DNA from: Pseudomonas sivasensis
GTDB lineage: Bacteria > Pseudomonadota > Gammaproteobacteria > Pseudomonadales > Pseudomonadaceae
DNA: 64,000 nucleotides
Assembly: GCF_013778505.1 (NCBI RefSeq)
Contig: NZ_JAAOWU010000016.1
Location: forward strand, 1 to 64,000
Direction: 5' to 3'
A program made the position numbers and the translations under genes. The notes under the pieces were generated by a model. That model did no database searches. It saw only the letters and a program-made list of their open reading frames with translations, and was not told where the DNA came from. The stretch's first letter is position 1; every line of letters begins with the position of its first letter. Positions 1 to 9,000 of this stretch are shown in pieces.

Positions 1-81
1 CATCCCGAACTCAGTAGTGAAACGATGCATCGCCGATGGTAGTGTGGGGTTTCCCCATGTGAGAGTAGGTCATCGTCAAGA
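1..81 (+). rRNA. rrf: 5S ribosomal RNA, 3' part (cut by window start)
   Basis: The bases are identical to the 3' two thirds of the complete 5S gene at 190-305, including the closing strand of helix I (TCGTCAAG at 73-80). The 5' end lies outside the window, so this is the normal 5S of an rRNA operon that arrives from the left. An intrinsic terminator follows immediately. Confidence 0.95.
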
Positions 82-91
82 TTAAATTCCG

Positions 92-127
92 AAACCCCAT
101 TTGCGAAAGCAGATGGGGTTTTGTTTT
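92..127 (+). terminator. Intrinsic terminator after first 5S rRNA
   Basis: The stem AAACCCCAT/ATGGGGTTT encloses a smaller TGC-GAAA-GCA hairpin and is followed by TTGTTTT. It lies between the two 5S copies, so the second copy depends either on read-through or on separate processing. Confidence 0.85.
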
Positions 128-189
128 ATGTAGAAACTCATGAATTTCATCGGCGCGATGCGAATGCAACGATCCGATACACAGAATTT

Positions 190-305
190 CTTGACGACCA
201 TAGAGCATTGGAACCACCTGATCCCATCCCGAACTCAGTAGTGAAACGATGCATCGCCGATGGTAGTGTGGGGTTTCCCCATGTGAGAGTAGGTCATCGT
301 CAAGA
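190..305 (+). rRNA. rrf: 5S ribosomal RNA, second tandem copy
   Basis: This is a complete 5S gene of about 116 nt. The terminal helix pairs CTTGACGA at 190-197 with TCGTCAAG at 297-304, and the internal GGAACCACCTGATCCC and CCGAACTCAGTAGTGAAAC segments are standard for Pseudomonas 5S. The gene follows the first 5S after a spacer of 108 nt that holds a terminator. I see no clear promoter of its own in that spacer. Confidence 0.95.
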
Positions 306-314
306 TTAAATTCC

Positions 315-348
315 AAAACCCCTGTCTGTTATACAGACAGGGGTTTTG
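315..348 (+). terminator. Intrinsic terminator of the rRNA operon
   Basis: A perfect 15-bp stem (AAAACCCCTGTCTGT against its complement, 3-nt loop) ends in TTTT. It lies just past the second 5S gene and closes the rRNA transcription unit. Confidence 0.9.
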
Positions 349-388
349 TCGTTTAGAGGCGCTGGTGGGTGGGGGCCGCACTAGTGGC

Positions 389-1407
389 TCAGAACTGGTA
401 ACTTACCGCCGCGCTTACGCTGCGCTCTTCACCCAGATAGCAGAAGTTCAGACTGGCATAGGACGCTACATAAGTTTCATTGGTCAGATTGTTAGCATTC
501 AGCCTTATATCCACGCCCTTCAAGTCGACGTTACCTTAAAGGTATAGCTGCCCAGGAACTTAGCTCCATATGTGCTTCCAATTCCAGCCCCAGCGAACGT
601 ACAGCGCCGACAGCACGATAAAAGCTTTTCTGCGGTAGCTTGGTTGCCAGATTTTCCTGATCAATTCGATCAGGTCTTGCAGATAAAACCCGGTCTGCTC
701 CACCCGGCGCAAGTAGCTGGTAGGGCTGTAATAGCGGATAACAGAGTTACCATAGGCTGGGTTAAGCGCATTGATTGGCTCAAGCGACCCACTTGTCCAA
801 TCCACCACTGTTTTACGCCCTTGATAGCCCGCACCTATCAGCATGGTTTGCTTGGTCGCCCTAGTGGAGATAGGCCTGTAACGTCAGTGAAGTGTCATCG
901 GTAAAGTCGATGCTCAGACGGGACATCTGCGCCCATAGAGTAGTGAGGAAGGACCCTTGAGAATGTCCACGCGCTCCAGGAAGTACGGATGCAACTTACA
1001 TCGTGCTATAGGTGCCTCTGTCCCTCATGGACTTCAAGCCATCAAGGTAAATGTTATCCACCGAGCGATCATTTAAGCAGCGCATCGCACTGTAACCCCA
1101 CCGAGTGCCGGTCCTGAGTTTGCGCTGGCATGCTGGACATAGTGACGCCTATCGGTCGTGAGAACTGATTGAGTACCTGGCTCAGTGGGCCTGCAGCTAT
1201 CTTGTAGGGTTGATTGACCTGCTCGGCGCGGGCTTCTGCCGCTGAGACACTGATGAGTACCGTACCGCTACCCAGCGCCGTCAACAGCAATGCTGCGCGT
1301 ATGGCTTGACCCAATAGCGTGTAGGAAGAGTCGAGCGTGTTGCGGGGAAAACACGCTGGCATGTTGAGCATCTGTAGAGCCTGGTGAGCGCAGATTGACT
1401 GGCTCAC
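389..1407 (-). pseudogene. Degenerate TonB-dependent siderophore receptor
   Basis: Fragments of an FpvA/FoxA-like outer-membrane receptor are readable in order on the minus strand but in different frames. The first 112 codons (1407-1069) carry a signal-peptide-like hydrophobic segment and a secretin/TonB N-terminal signalling domain (YKIAAGPLSQVLNQFSRPIG). Plug pieces follow: DNIYLDGLK near 1050 and YFLERVDILKGPSSLLYG near 940-990. A barrel piece (TVVDWTSG, YSPTSYLRRVEQTGFYLQDL) lies at about 660-840, and the C-terminus ends SVSAAVSYQF-stop at 389. A whole receptor needs about 800 residues, so most of the plug and barrel is deleted, with stops and frameshifts in between. It lies 47 bp downstream of the fecR-type gene, as expected for a Fec-type locus. 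Confidence 0.9.
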
Positions 1408-1454
1408 TGTCTAAGCTGGACTCACGGAAAAAAGCCGCCAAAAAAAGTGAAAAA

Positions 1455-2429
1455 TTACACCCTTCGCTCCAGGCTCACCCACCAACGCGTGCGATAGCGC
1501 ACGTGTACCGGCAGTATGCGTGGCAGTATCGCTAGCAATTTATCGGTGTCCTCCAGGCGGAATGCACCCGACAGCCTTAAATCTGCAATATCCATTGAGC
1601 AGCCCAGATAACCAGGGCGATAACGCCTAACTTCTGCAAGGAAGTCGATCAACCGCATATTTCGGGTCAGGAGCAGCCCATCTGACCAAGCAGCAATGTC
1701 CATATCTGGCGGCGGAGCAAGCATGGCTTCGGTCTGACGCACGACGTAACTCTCACCTGCGTGAACGCGCGTCGAAAGTCCATCCGGCCTGTGCGGTGAG
1801 TGAATCGCTACAGTACCGCTGACCACATTCAAGCGCGTGCAGTCACTGTACTGACGAACTGTAAAACGCCCTTCGATGCCTTCCAGCAAGCCGTGTTGAG
1901 CTTGAACCAACAATGGGGCAGAGGAAGCAGCACTGCAGGTCACCAGTATTTCCCCACGCACCAATGTGATCAGACGCTGCTGCGCATTGAAGTCCAGGTC
2001 TACCGCGCTGTCTGTGTTGAGTTGCAGGCGAGTGCCATCGGGCAATTGCATGCTGCGGCGCTCGCCGGTGGCTGTTGCGAGGTCAGAAGTCCAGCGCTGC
2101 AAACCGGTCAGGTCCCGGCTTAGCCATACTGTTGAGCCCACCAGCAGTGCGCCGGCCAATAACTTCAGTGCCTGCCGCCGTCCCAGGCCTTGTGTACTGT
2201 TTTCCAGTGCTTTATGTACCCCGGGGATCGCGGTCAGATGGCTATTGAGCTCCTGTTGTAGCGCCAGTACCCGTTGCCAGGCCAGTTCGTGATCATGATG
2301 AGCTTCGCGCCATTGCTCGCATTGCAGGCGCAGCCGTGTATTGGCGGGGTTGTGACGTAAGCGCAGCATCCAACTGATGGCCTGCTTGACCACCCTAGAG
2401 TCTGGCGCGGAGCGTGTGGTGTTATTCAT
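1455..2429 (-). CDS. FecR-type anti-sigma regulator
   Basis: This 324-residue protein has the FecR layout. A cytoplasmic N-terminal DUF4880-like part contains AISWMLRLRHNPANTRLRLQCEQWR. One membrane segment lies near residues 90-110 (ALKLLAGALLVGSTVWL). A periplasmic FecR domain follows (TATGERRSMQLPDGTRLQLNTDSAVDL), then a C-terminal secretin/TonB-like part. Such proteins relay occupancy of a ferrisiderophore receptor to an ECF sigma factor. I chose the ATG at 2429, which overlaps the end of the upstream sigma gene by 8 bp; an in-frame start at 2486 would overlap it more. The gene looks intact although both of its expected partners are broken. Confidence 0.85.
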   Translation of the reverse strand: MNNTTRSAPDSRVVKQAISWMLRLRHNPANTRLRLQCEQWREAHHDHELAWQRVLALQQELNSHLTAIPGVHKALENSTQGLGRRQALKLLAGALLVGSTVWLSRDLTGLQRWTSDLATATGERRSMQLPDGTRLQLNTDSAVDLDFNAQQRLITLVRGEILVTCSAASSAPLLVQAQHGLLEGIEGRFTVRQYSDCTRLNVVSGTVAIHSPHRPDGLSTRVHAGESYVVRQTEAMLAPPPDMDIAAWSDGLLLTRNMRLIDFLAEVRRYRPGYLGCSMDIADLRLSGAFRLEDTDKLLAILPRILPVHVRYRTRWWVSLERRV

Positions 2430-2917
2430 TGGCGCCGTAACGCAGGACGGAGCAGTAGTAAAGCGCCTCGGCGACATAACGCTCAACTGACCTCAGTGAT
2501 ATACCCATCTGTTTTGTGATCAGCTTGTACGTTAGCCAATCACACTGAACCATCAGAAATACCTTACGCACCTCAGGTTTTAGCCCTTCCAAAAGCCGGG
2601 CGATGTCCTCCAGTAACTCCAATACCAACGCCCGCGTCTCAGCGCTTGGCGCCAGCGCTTCGGACAGATGGGCGATTGACTCGATATAGGCTCGTTCGAT
2701 CTCCTCGCGGCGCCAGTGATCAACGACCACCCCTCGTGCACTTGTGCGCAACAATGCCCGTAGCGCCTTGAGTTCAAAACGTTCGATTCTCTACAGCAGT
2801 CGAATGAAGGCGTTTTGAGGCAGTTCTGCTGCATCTGCGACATTGGCCATACGGCCGCAGCCACGTGTTAAGCCAGTTGTGGTGGGTGCAGTAAAGCGTC
2901 TGCACAACGCTATCTTC
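2422..2917 (-). pseudogene. Broken FecI-type ECF sigma factor
   Basis: The C-terminal region 2 to 4 part is open from 2754 to 2422 (VVDHWRREEIERAYIES, then a helix-turn-helix with MGISLRSVERYV). In the same frame upstream lie DAAELPQNAFIRLL and an in-frame TAG at 2791-2793. Further upstream, the start of region 2 (VQTLYCTHHNWLNTWLRPYG) is readable only in another frame, so a frameshift lies near 2845-2855. FecI proteins normally read continuously from the THHNWL-like segment through DAADLAQDTFLRLL, so these are two independent lesions. The start is approximate. Confidence 0.85.
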
Positions 2918-3223
2918 ACGCGAGGTGTATTCAGAGGGAGGCCTGTAAACAAGCTCGTCCAGGCGCTACAGATGTCAATTTGTCTCAGTGCTTGGCAGGC
3001 GGAAAAATTTTTTACTTCGCTCCTTGTACGACAACCTTTTGTCGGTTTCCTACCTAAAAAGAAGATCTTTCCCACAAATCACTAAGTTTTACTTCGGCGT
3101 GGCCGAAAGCCTGATAAGCCATGTGTGCACCGAAATAGAGCGGCCCGAGACGCTGCCTAGACCGTACATGGAATGCTCCATTCGGCCCGCTCACCCCCCC
3201 TTTGGCAAAAAGAAGTCGATGAA

Positions 3224-5104
3224 ATGAATCTCAAGTTCAGTCATAAAATTTTGTTGGCCGCGTCAGGCGTCGTGGTTCTAGCCTTCGCGTTATTTACTCT
3301 TTACAACGACTACCTGCAGCGCAGCACCATCAAGCAGAACCTGGAGTCGTCTATCCAGCAGTCGGGTGAGCTCACCGCCAGCAGTGTGCAGAACTGGCTC
3401 AGCGGTCGGATATTGGTGCTCGAAAGTCTGACGCAAAACGTTGCCCACCAAGGCAGTGCGGCTGACCTCCCGGGGTTGGTCGATCAACCGGCGTTCACCT
3501 CGAACTTCCAGTTCACCTACGTTGGTCAAACCAACGGCGTGTTCACCCAGCGTCCCGACGCAAAGATGCCTGACGGCTACGACCCTCGTCAGCGTCCCTG
3601 GTACAAGCAAGCGGTGGCTGCCGATAAGCCCATGCTGACGCCGCCCTATATGGCCGCAGTGGGTGGGCAGATCGTAACGATCGCCATGCCGGTGAAAAAG
3701 AACGGCGAGTTGCTCGGTGTGGTCGGCGGTGACCTGAGCCTGCAAACCCTGGTGAAGATCATCAACTCGGTGGACTTCGGCGGTATCGGCCATGCGTTCC
3801 TGGTCAGCGGCGACGGCCAAGTCATCGTCAGCCCTGACGAAGACCAAGTGATGAAAAACCTCAAGGACATCTATCCAGGTACCAGCGTCCGGATTGAGAA
3901 AGTTAACCAGGAGGTCGTCCTCAAAGGTCAGGACCGCATCCTGTCGTTCACGCCTATCAGCGGTTTGCCCGGTGCTGATTGGTATATCGGTCTGTCGATC
4001 GATAAAGACAAAGCCTATGCACCGCTGGGCAAATTCCGCACGTCCGCGTTGATCGCCATGCTGATCGCTGTTGTCGCGATTGCCGTGCTCTTGAGCCTGC
4101 TGATTCAAGTATTGCTGCGCCCTCTGACCACCATGGGCATTGCCATGCAGGACATCGCCCAGGGTGAGGGTGACCTGACCCGCCGCTTGACGGTTACCAG
4201 CAAAGACGAGTTCGGTGAAGTGGGCAGTGCGTTCAACCGGTTCGTAGAACGTATCCATGCCTCGATCTCCGAAGTGTCTTCAGCAACGCGCCAGGTGCAT
4301 GACCTGTCCCAGCGTGTGATGGCGTCATCCAACGCTTCGATCATAGGCTCTGACGAGCAGAGCGCACGTACCAACAGCGTCGCCGCAGCAATCAACGAGC
4401 TGGGCGCCGCTACTCAGGAAATCGCCCGTAACGCCGCTGACGCCTCACAGCACGCCAGTGGTGCCAGCGAGCAGGCCGACGATGGGCGCAAAGTGGTTGA
4501 GCAAACCATCCTGGCAATGTCGGAACTGTCGCAAAAGATCAGCCTGTCCTGCACCCAGATCGAAACGCTGAACGCCAGCACCGACAACATCGGCCACATC
4601 CTTGATGTGATCAAAGGCATCTCCCAGCAAACCAACTTGCTGGCATTGAACGCGGCAATCGAAGCAGCACGTGCTGGTGAAGCCGGACGCGGGTTCGCCG
4701 TGGTCGCCGATGAGGTGCGTAACCTGGCTCACCGTACCCAGGAGTCGGCTGAAGAGATTCATAAGATGATCACTTCGCTGCAAGTGGGCTCGCGTGAGGC
4801 GGTGACCACCATGAATGCCAGCCAGACCTCCAGCGAAGAAAGCGTTCAGGTGGCCAACCAGGCCGGTGAGCGCCTGGTCAGCGTAACGCAGCGAATCGTC
4901 GAGATCGACGGCATGAACCAGTCCGTGGCCGCCGCTACTGAGGAACAGACTGCCGTGGTGGAAACCCTCAACGTCGACATCAACCAGATCAACCTGCTGA
5001 ACCAGCAAGGTGTGACCAACCTCAACGAAACCCTGAAAGACTGCGATGCGCTGTCTCAACAGGCCAATCGGTTGAAGCAGTTGGTCGATAGCTTCAAAAT
5101 TTGA
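3224..5104 (+). CDS. Methyl-accepting chemotaxis protein, amino-acid type dCache
   Basis: This is a 626-residue chemoreceptor. It has TM1 at about 8-28, a periplasmic dCache sensor at about 40-270, TM2 at about 275-297, HAMP at about 298-350, and a cytoplasmic signalling domain whose hairpin tip reads near QQTNLLALNAAIEAARAGE. The sensor has Y119, R124, W126, Y127 (YDPRQRPWY) and D170 (GGDLSL). These match, in order and spacing, the amino-acid-binding signature of PctA-like dCache receptors, so amino acids are the likely attractants. I chose the ATG at 3224 (MNLKFSHK) over an upstream in-frame start at 3173 because the protein then begins just before TM1. The gene is monocistronic and converges on the mgo operon. 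Confidence 0.92.
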   Translation: MNLKFSHKILLAASGVVVLAFALFTLYNDYLQRSTIKQNLESSIQQSGELTASSVQNWLSGRILVLESLTQNVAHQGSAADLPGLVDQPAFTSNFQFTYVGQTNGVFTQRPDAKMPDGYDPRQRPWYKQAVAADKPMLTPPYMAAVGGQIVTIAMPVKKNGELLGVVGGDLSLQTLVKIINSVDFGGIGHAFLVSGDGQVIVSPDEDQVMKNLKDIYPGTSVRIEKVNQEVVLKGQDRILSFTPISGLPGADWYIGLSIDKDKAYAPLGKFRTSALIAMLIAVVAIAVLLSLLIQVLLRPLTTMGIAMQDIAQGEGDLTRRLTVTSKDEFGEVGSAFNRFVERIHASISEVSSATRQVHDLSQRVMASSNASIIGSDEQSARTNSVAAAINELGAATQEIARNAADASQHASGASEQADDGRKVVEQTILAMSELSQKISLSCTQIETLNASTDNIGHILDVIKGISQQTNLLALNAAIEAARAGEAGRGFAVVADEVRNLAHRTQESAEEIHKMITSLQVGSREAVTTMNASQTSSEESVQVANQAGERLVSVTQRIVEIDGMNQSVAAATEEQTAVVETLNVDINQINLLNQQGVTNLNETLKDCDALSQQANRLKQLVDSFKI

Positions 5105-5117
5105 TCTGCTGAGTGTG

Positions 5118-5141
5118 TAGGAGCGAGCGATCTCGCTCCTA
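5118..5141. terminator. REP-like hairpin between convergent genes
   Basis: The palindrome TAGGAGCGAG-CGAT-CTCGCTCCTA has a perfect 10-bp stem. It sits between the chemoreceptor stop and the mgoD stop and overlaps the last bases of mgoD. The arms resemble the GTAGGAGCGAGC type of Pseudomonas REP. No T-run follows on either strand, so a terminator role is inferred from position only. Confidence 0.5.
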
Positions 5142-5603
5142 TCGCTTACCCAGCAAGCGGCGAACATTCTCCAGGGCGCCATCGGCGAACCCCTGCACAA
5201 ACTGCTCAAATCCCACCTGTGCTGCGTCTAAGGGCTCGGCAATGATGGTCCAGGTTACCCTGGAGCAGTGCTCTCCAAGAGCGTCTACTTTGATTGCCGC
5301 CCACAGCCTGGCCACGCCCAGGGTGTTGTAGATCGTGGTCCAGGTCATGTGCATCGCGTGCTCATCCCAGCTATTTAGCTGTTCCACCACTCGGTTGCCA
5401 TCGCGGAAAAATTTCGTGCGTAAGGCGCCCACACCGGTGCCGGTCATTTCGATATGCGTCAGGGCCGGTATGAAGGTATCGAAGCCTGCAAACCGTCCCA
5501 CCGTGTTCCATAGGCGGGTGGCATGGCAGTCGATCACCACAGAGGCCACGATCGGCCGGCCGTTTGGGTTATGAATTAACGTATCGGGTTGCAGCGGTTT
5601 CAT
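5139..5603 (-). CDS. mgoD: MgoD-like SRPBCC (polyketide cyclase/dehydrase family) protein
   Basis: This 154-residue protein has the SRPBCC/START-like fold pattern: a strand-rich N-terminus (IVASVVIDCHATRLWNTVGRFAGFDTFIPA) and a long C-terminal helix (GFEQFVQGFADGALENVRRLLGKR). It is the last gene of a four-gene unit, 19 bp after mgoA. In the mangotoxin-governing operon mgoBCAD and the pvfABCD operon the fourth gene encodes a protein of this family. Its exact step is not clear from sequence; binding a hydrophobic intermediate is a reasonable inference. Confidence 0.85.
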   Translation of the reverse strand: MKPLQPDTLIHNPNGRPIVASVVIDCHATRLWNTVGRFAGFDTFIPALTHIEMTGTGVGALRTKFFRDGNRVVEQLNSWDEHAMHMTWTTIYNTLGVARLWAAIKVDALGEHCSRVTWTIIAEPLDAAQVGFEQFVQGFADGALENVRRLLGKR

Positions 5604-5622
5604 GAAGTTGTCCTGAAGCGGT

Positions 5623-8600
5623 TCAGAGAAAGCCGATGGTCTTAAGGTAATTGCAGCCTCTACTCAGCAGCACCGCGTTCTTTTCGGGGTACTGCTCGCC
5701 CATCTGCTGGACGCCGTGTTGTGCGTTGTCATGACGGATCATCAACGTGTCGCCAATGTCTTCATCCAGTCGATCCAGGTAAAACCCGATTACGCCAAAC
5801 AACGCATTGTCCTGGCCCGCTGTTCGCAGCGCCTGCTGCCAACGCGCAGTACTCACCCGTTCGAACCGATGGCCCGCCCGGCTGAACGCATCCAGGTAGT
5901 GATCCCAGCTCAATGGCTGTGGGTTGTGCAGGTTGAATACGCTTCTGTCCGCTTCAAAGCGCGTGCAGTGGTAAGCAATGAATCGAGCCAGGAAGTCCAC
6001 GGGCATTAGGTCGAAATTCAGATCTAGCCGAGGCAACATTCCCAACTGCAGAGACCCCTTAAGCATCAGCATCAGGCGATTCTTCTGCGGCTGGCAGACA
6101 CCGTTGCGACTGTTGAAGCTGATATTTCCAGGGCGATGGATATTTACCCAGGCACCTTGCGCGACCGCACGCCCCAACACTCGCTCGGCTGCCCACTTGG
6201 ATAGGTTGTAGCCATTGCGGATGTACAGCGGCAGGGTGGTCGCAGCCGCTGCTTCGAGCACATACCCTTGCGGGTCGATGCTGCTGGACGCCGACAACGT
6301 TGAGACAAAGTTGAAGACCTTCTTGCAGCGGGTCTCGCACAGGCGCAGGCATTCGAATATGGGTTCAACGTTGTCTCTGGTCAGTGACGCGTAGTCCATC
6401 ACGTGGTTGACCTGCGCCGCGTTATGCACCAGCACGCCAAAGTCTGCGGCGAGCGTGTCATACACCTCGCAGGTCAAACCCAATCGCGGCAGGCTGATGT
6501 CGGCGGCGACTACCCGTACCCGGCTCAAGTCCAGGTGTTCCAGGTGGTATTCGCGCAGCGACTGGGTAAAGCGTGCCATTGCAGGCTTCCCCGGCATCTC
6601 ACGTACCAGGCATGCCACCTCGGTTACACCAGAGGCCAGCAATGCTTCGACAATATGGACGCCGACGAAACTGTTGGCCCCCGTCACAATCACCTTGTGC
6701 GGATCACCAGCGCAATTCCTATGCAAGGGAGTGATCACCCAATCCCGTTGGGCATCCAAGACTGCCTGGCCAGAGGATGCGTCGGGTGGTTCTCCGTCCT
6801 CCATCAGCGTTGCGAGCGTACGAATCGTCGGAACTTCAATGAAGTGGCTCAACGCGAAACTACGCCCAAATTGCTCGCGTACACGCAACAAGAGAGTCGA
6901 CAGCAAAATTGAATGGCCGCCCAACGCGAAGAAGCTTTCGTCGATGGACAACTGATGGCTGGGCACACCCAGCAGCTCGCTCCACACCTCGCTCAATCGT
7001 GCTTGAAGCGGTGTGTGTGGAGCCCGGTGCGCAGCGCTGAAAATCGGTTGGAAGGGGAGCGCCAGCAGCGTCTTCCGGTCGACCTTGCCGTTGTTGGTGT
7101 ACGGCATGCCTGGCAGTTCCACCCAGAAACCGGGTTGCATATAGTCCGGTAGCCGGTGGCGCGCATGCTGCTGCAGGGCCACCAGCGTGGCGCCGGGTGC
7201 GGGCTGGGCGACAAAGACGCAGATCCTGCTTTCATGATCGATCACTACCGCCAGTTCGCGATACAGCCGGCTATTGCGCAGGCATTGTTCAATCTCTCGG
7301 GGTTCGACCCGGAAACCGCGGATCTTCACCTGATCGTCGCGACGCCCACCCAGCACAATCCCTTGGGCCGTCCACTGTGCCAAGTCGCCGCTGCGGTAGG
7401 CCCGCAGCGGTTGGCCGCTCGGCATCAGCAGTTCGACGAATGGGCTGTCAGCCTGATGCGGCGCATTCACATAGCCCAGACTTAATCCGGGGCCGACGAT
7501 GTACAACTCGCCCATCACCTGTTCATCCACAGGTTGCAGATCGTCATCGAGTATCAGCACCTGGCTATTGGCGATCGGGTGGCCAACGTTGCGATTGTTG
7601 TCATCGGGTGCGAGCGTCCGGTGCGTAATCAGCACTGTGGTTTCGGTGGGGCCATAGAGGTTGTGAAGCTGACACTGCGCTGCCAGTCGCTCGACGACAT
7701 GGGGTTCGCAGGCATCGCCACCGGTGAGCAGGTGCGTCACACCCAAGGGTTGATCCAGCGGCAGGATATTGAGCAGCGCGGGCGGTAGGAAGGCATGGGT
7801 AACGCACTGTCGACGGAGCAGTTCCACCAGTTGCTCAGGGTCGCGTCGTTGTTCTTCACTGGGCACGATCAACTGCGCACCTGCAATCAGCGCAGGGAAA
7901 ATGTCGATCAATGACGAGTCGAAACCCAGGGGCGAAAACTGTAGAACGCGGCTCCATTCATCTGGCTTCATGCAGGACCCAAGCCAAGCAGTGAAGTGCG
8001 CCAGGTTACCTTGACTGAGGAGCACCCCCTTGGGCTGGCCCGTGCTGCCAGAGGTATAGAGCACCATGCACGGCATATCCGAGCAGGGCCGATTGTGCAT
8101 CAGCGGATGAGCAAATTTGAGGGTGTGTGGCTCAACGGTGCTGACATCGAGTGAAGTGAAATGCGCCCGTAACGGGTGCTGGCCGGTATCCAGCAACACT
8201 TGAGCCCCGGCGCTTTCGAGCATGGTCTGATGCCGTTTAAGAGGCTGCTCAGATTCCAGTGGCAGGTACACCGCGCCACAGCCGAGCAGCGCAAGAATGC
8301 TGGCGTACAGTTCGATGGACTTTTCCATGCACACGCCAACTATCCACGGCGTTTCAACAGCCTCCAGCAAGGGCTGTAATCGTTGCTGGATTGCTATGGC
8401 TTGAAGGTGCAACTCGCGGTAGGTCACCGTGTGCCCGGCGATATTCAGAGCCGTCCGGTCAGCGAAGGCATAAAGGCTGGACTGGAGCTGTTCGATCACA
8501 GGCACCTGGGCTTTCTGGATCAGGTTGGGGTCTGCCGTACGATTGAATCGGTGCATAAAGGCCAGCGTCTCCAGCCCCCGCAAGCTCTGCTCGGGCCAGT

Positions 8601-9000
8601 CAGTGGCAATCGCACTCGTAGAGAGAGCCCCGGGATCACGTGAAAAACCACTGACGAGCAGCGCGACCCAGTCCACCACTGTGTCTGTGACCTGCCGACG
8701 CAGTCGCTGGCCGTTACCACTGGGTTCTTCGGCGATGTCCAGCACGGCAGACAAACGTCGCTCACGGTCATAGGCGCGCAATTGCAACAGGGGCAACCCG
8801 CAATCGGTTACCGGACCGACCCCAAGGCGCAGACTTATACAGGAGGCTTTGCCCACGTCATCCGGCAACGGCAGGCTACCGTCTTCAATCCACAGGTCGA
8901 TGTTCTTATCGCCCGACACATGCCCGTATTGCTCCAATACGGGCCTGATGGCGCCAAGTGCCTTGCTTGTTCCGAGCCAGCCGATTGTCAGGCACCTCAT
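5623..9000 (-). CDS. mgoA: MgoA/PvfC-like nonribosomal peptide synthetase, A-T-R
   Basis: This 1125-residue single-module synthetase has an N-terminal extension of about 165 residues. An adenylation domain follows at about 170-650 (LYTSGSTGQPKGV; YGPTETT; NNGKVDRKTLL). A carrier domain has the phosphopantetheine serine in FFALGGHSILL near residue 695. The terminal thioester reductase starts near 767 (VTGANSFVGVHIVEALL) and has a catalytic YNLSK near 929. There is no condensation domain, so one amino acid is loaded and released reductively. My hand alignment to GrsA gives the pocket D-S-I-F-L-G-L-V-L-K, which is hydrophobic and fits leucine or valine. The start overlaps the mgoC stop by 4 bp. 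In mgo/pvf systems this enzyme makes the backbone of a diazeniumdiolate signal. Confidence 0.92.
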   Translation of the reverse strand: MRCLTIGWLGTSKALGAIRPVLEQYGHVSGDKNIDLWIEDGSLPLPDDVGKASCISLRLGVGPVTDCGLPLLQLRAYDRERRLSAVLDIAEEPSGNGQRLRRQVTDTVVDWVALLVSGFSRDPGALSTSAIATDWPEQSLRGLETLAFMHRFNRTADPNLIQKAQVPVIEQLQSSLYAFADRTALNIAGHTVTYRELHLQAIAIQQRLQPLLEAVETPWIVGVCMEKSIELYASILALLGCGAVYLPLESEQPLKRHQTMLESAGAQVLLDTGQHPLRAHFTSLDVSTVEPHTLKFAHPLMHNRPCSDMPCMVLYTSGSTGQPKGVLLSQGNLAHFTAWLGSCMKPDEWSRVLQFSPLGFDSSLIDIFPALIAGAQLIVPSEEQRRDPEQLVELLRRQCVTHAFLPPALLNILPLDQPLGVTHLLTGGDACEPHVVERLAAQCQLHNLYGPTETTVLITHRTLAPDDNNRNVGHPIANSQVLILDDDLQPVDEQVMGELYIVGPGLSLGYVNAPHQADSPFVELLMPSGQPLRAYRSGDLAQWTAQGIVLGGRRDDQVKIRGFRVEPREIEQCLRNSRLYRELAVVIDHESRICVFVAQPAPGATLVALQQHARHRLPDYMQPGFWVELPGMPYTNNGKVDRKTLLALPFQPIFSAAHRAPHTPLQARLSEVWSELLGVPSHQLSIDESFFALGGHSILLSTLLLRVREQFGRSFALSHFIEVPTIRTLATLMEDGEPPDASSGQAVLDAQRDWVITPLHRNCAGDPHKVIVTGANSFVGVHIVEALLASGVTEVACLVREMPGKPAMARFTQSLREYHLEHLDLSRVRVVAADISLPRLGLTCEVYDTLAADFGVLVHNAAQVNHVMDYASLTRDNVEPIFECLRLCETRCKKVFNFVSTLSASSSIDPQGYVLEAAAATTLPLYIRNGYNLSKWAAERVLGRAVAQGAWVNIHRPGNISFNSRNGVCQPQKNRLMLMLKGSLQLGMLPRLDLNFDLMPVDFLARFIAYHCTRFEADRSVFNLHNPQPLSWDHYLDAFSRAGHRFERVSTARWQQALRTAGQDNALFGVIGFYLDRLDEDIGDTLMIRHDNAQHGVQQMGEQYPEKNAVLLSRGCNYLKTIGFL

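Noticed and set aside
121..309. Short open frame across the second 5S gene
   Set aside because: It overlaps a complete structural RNA gene.
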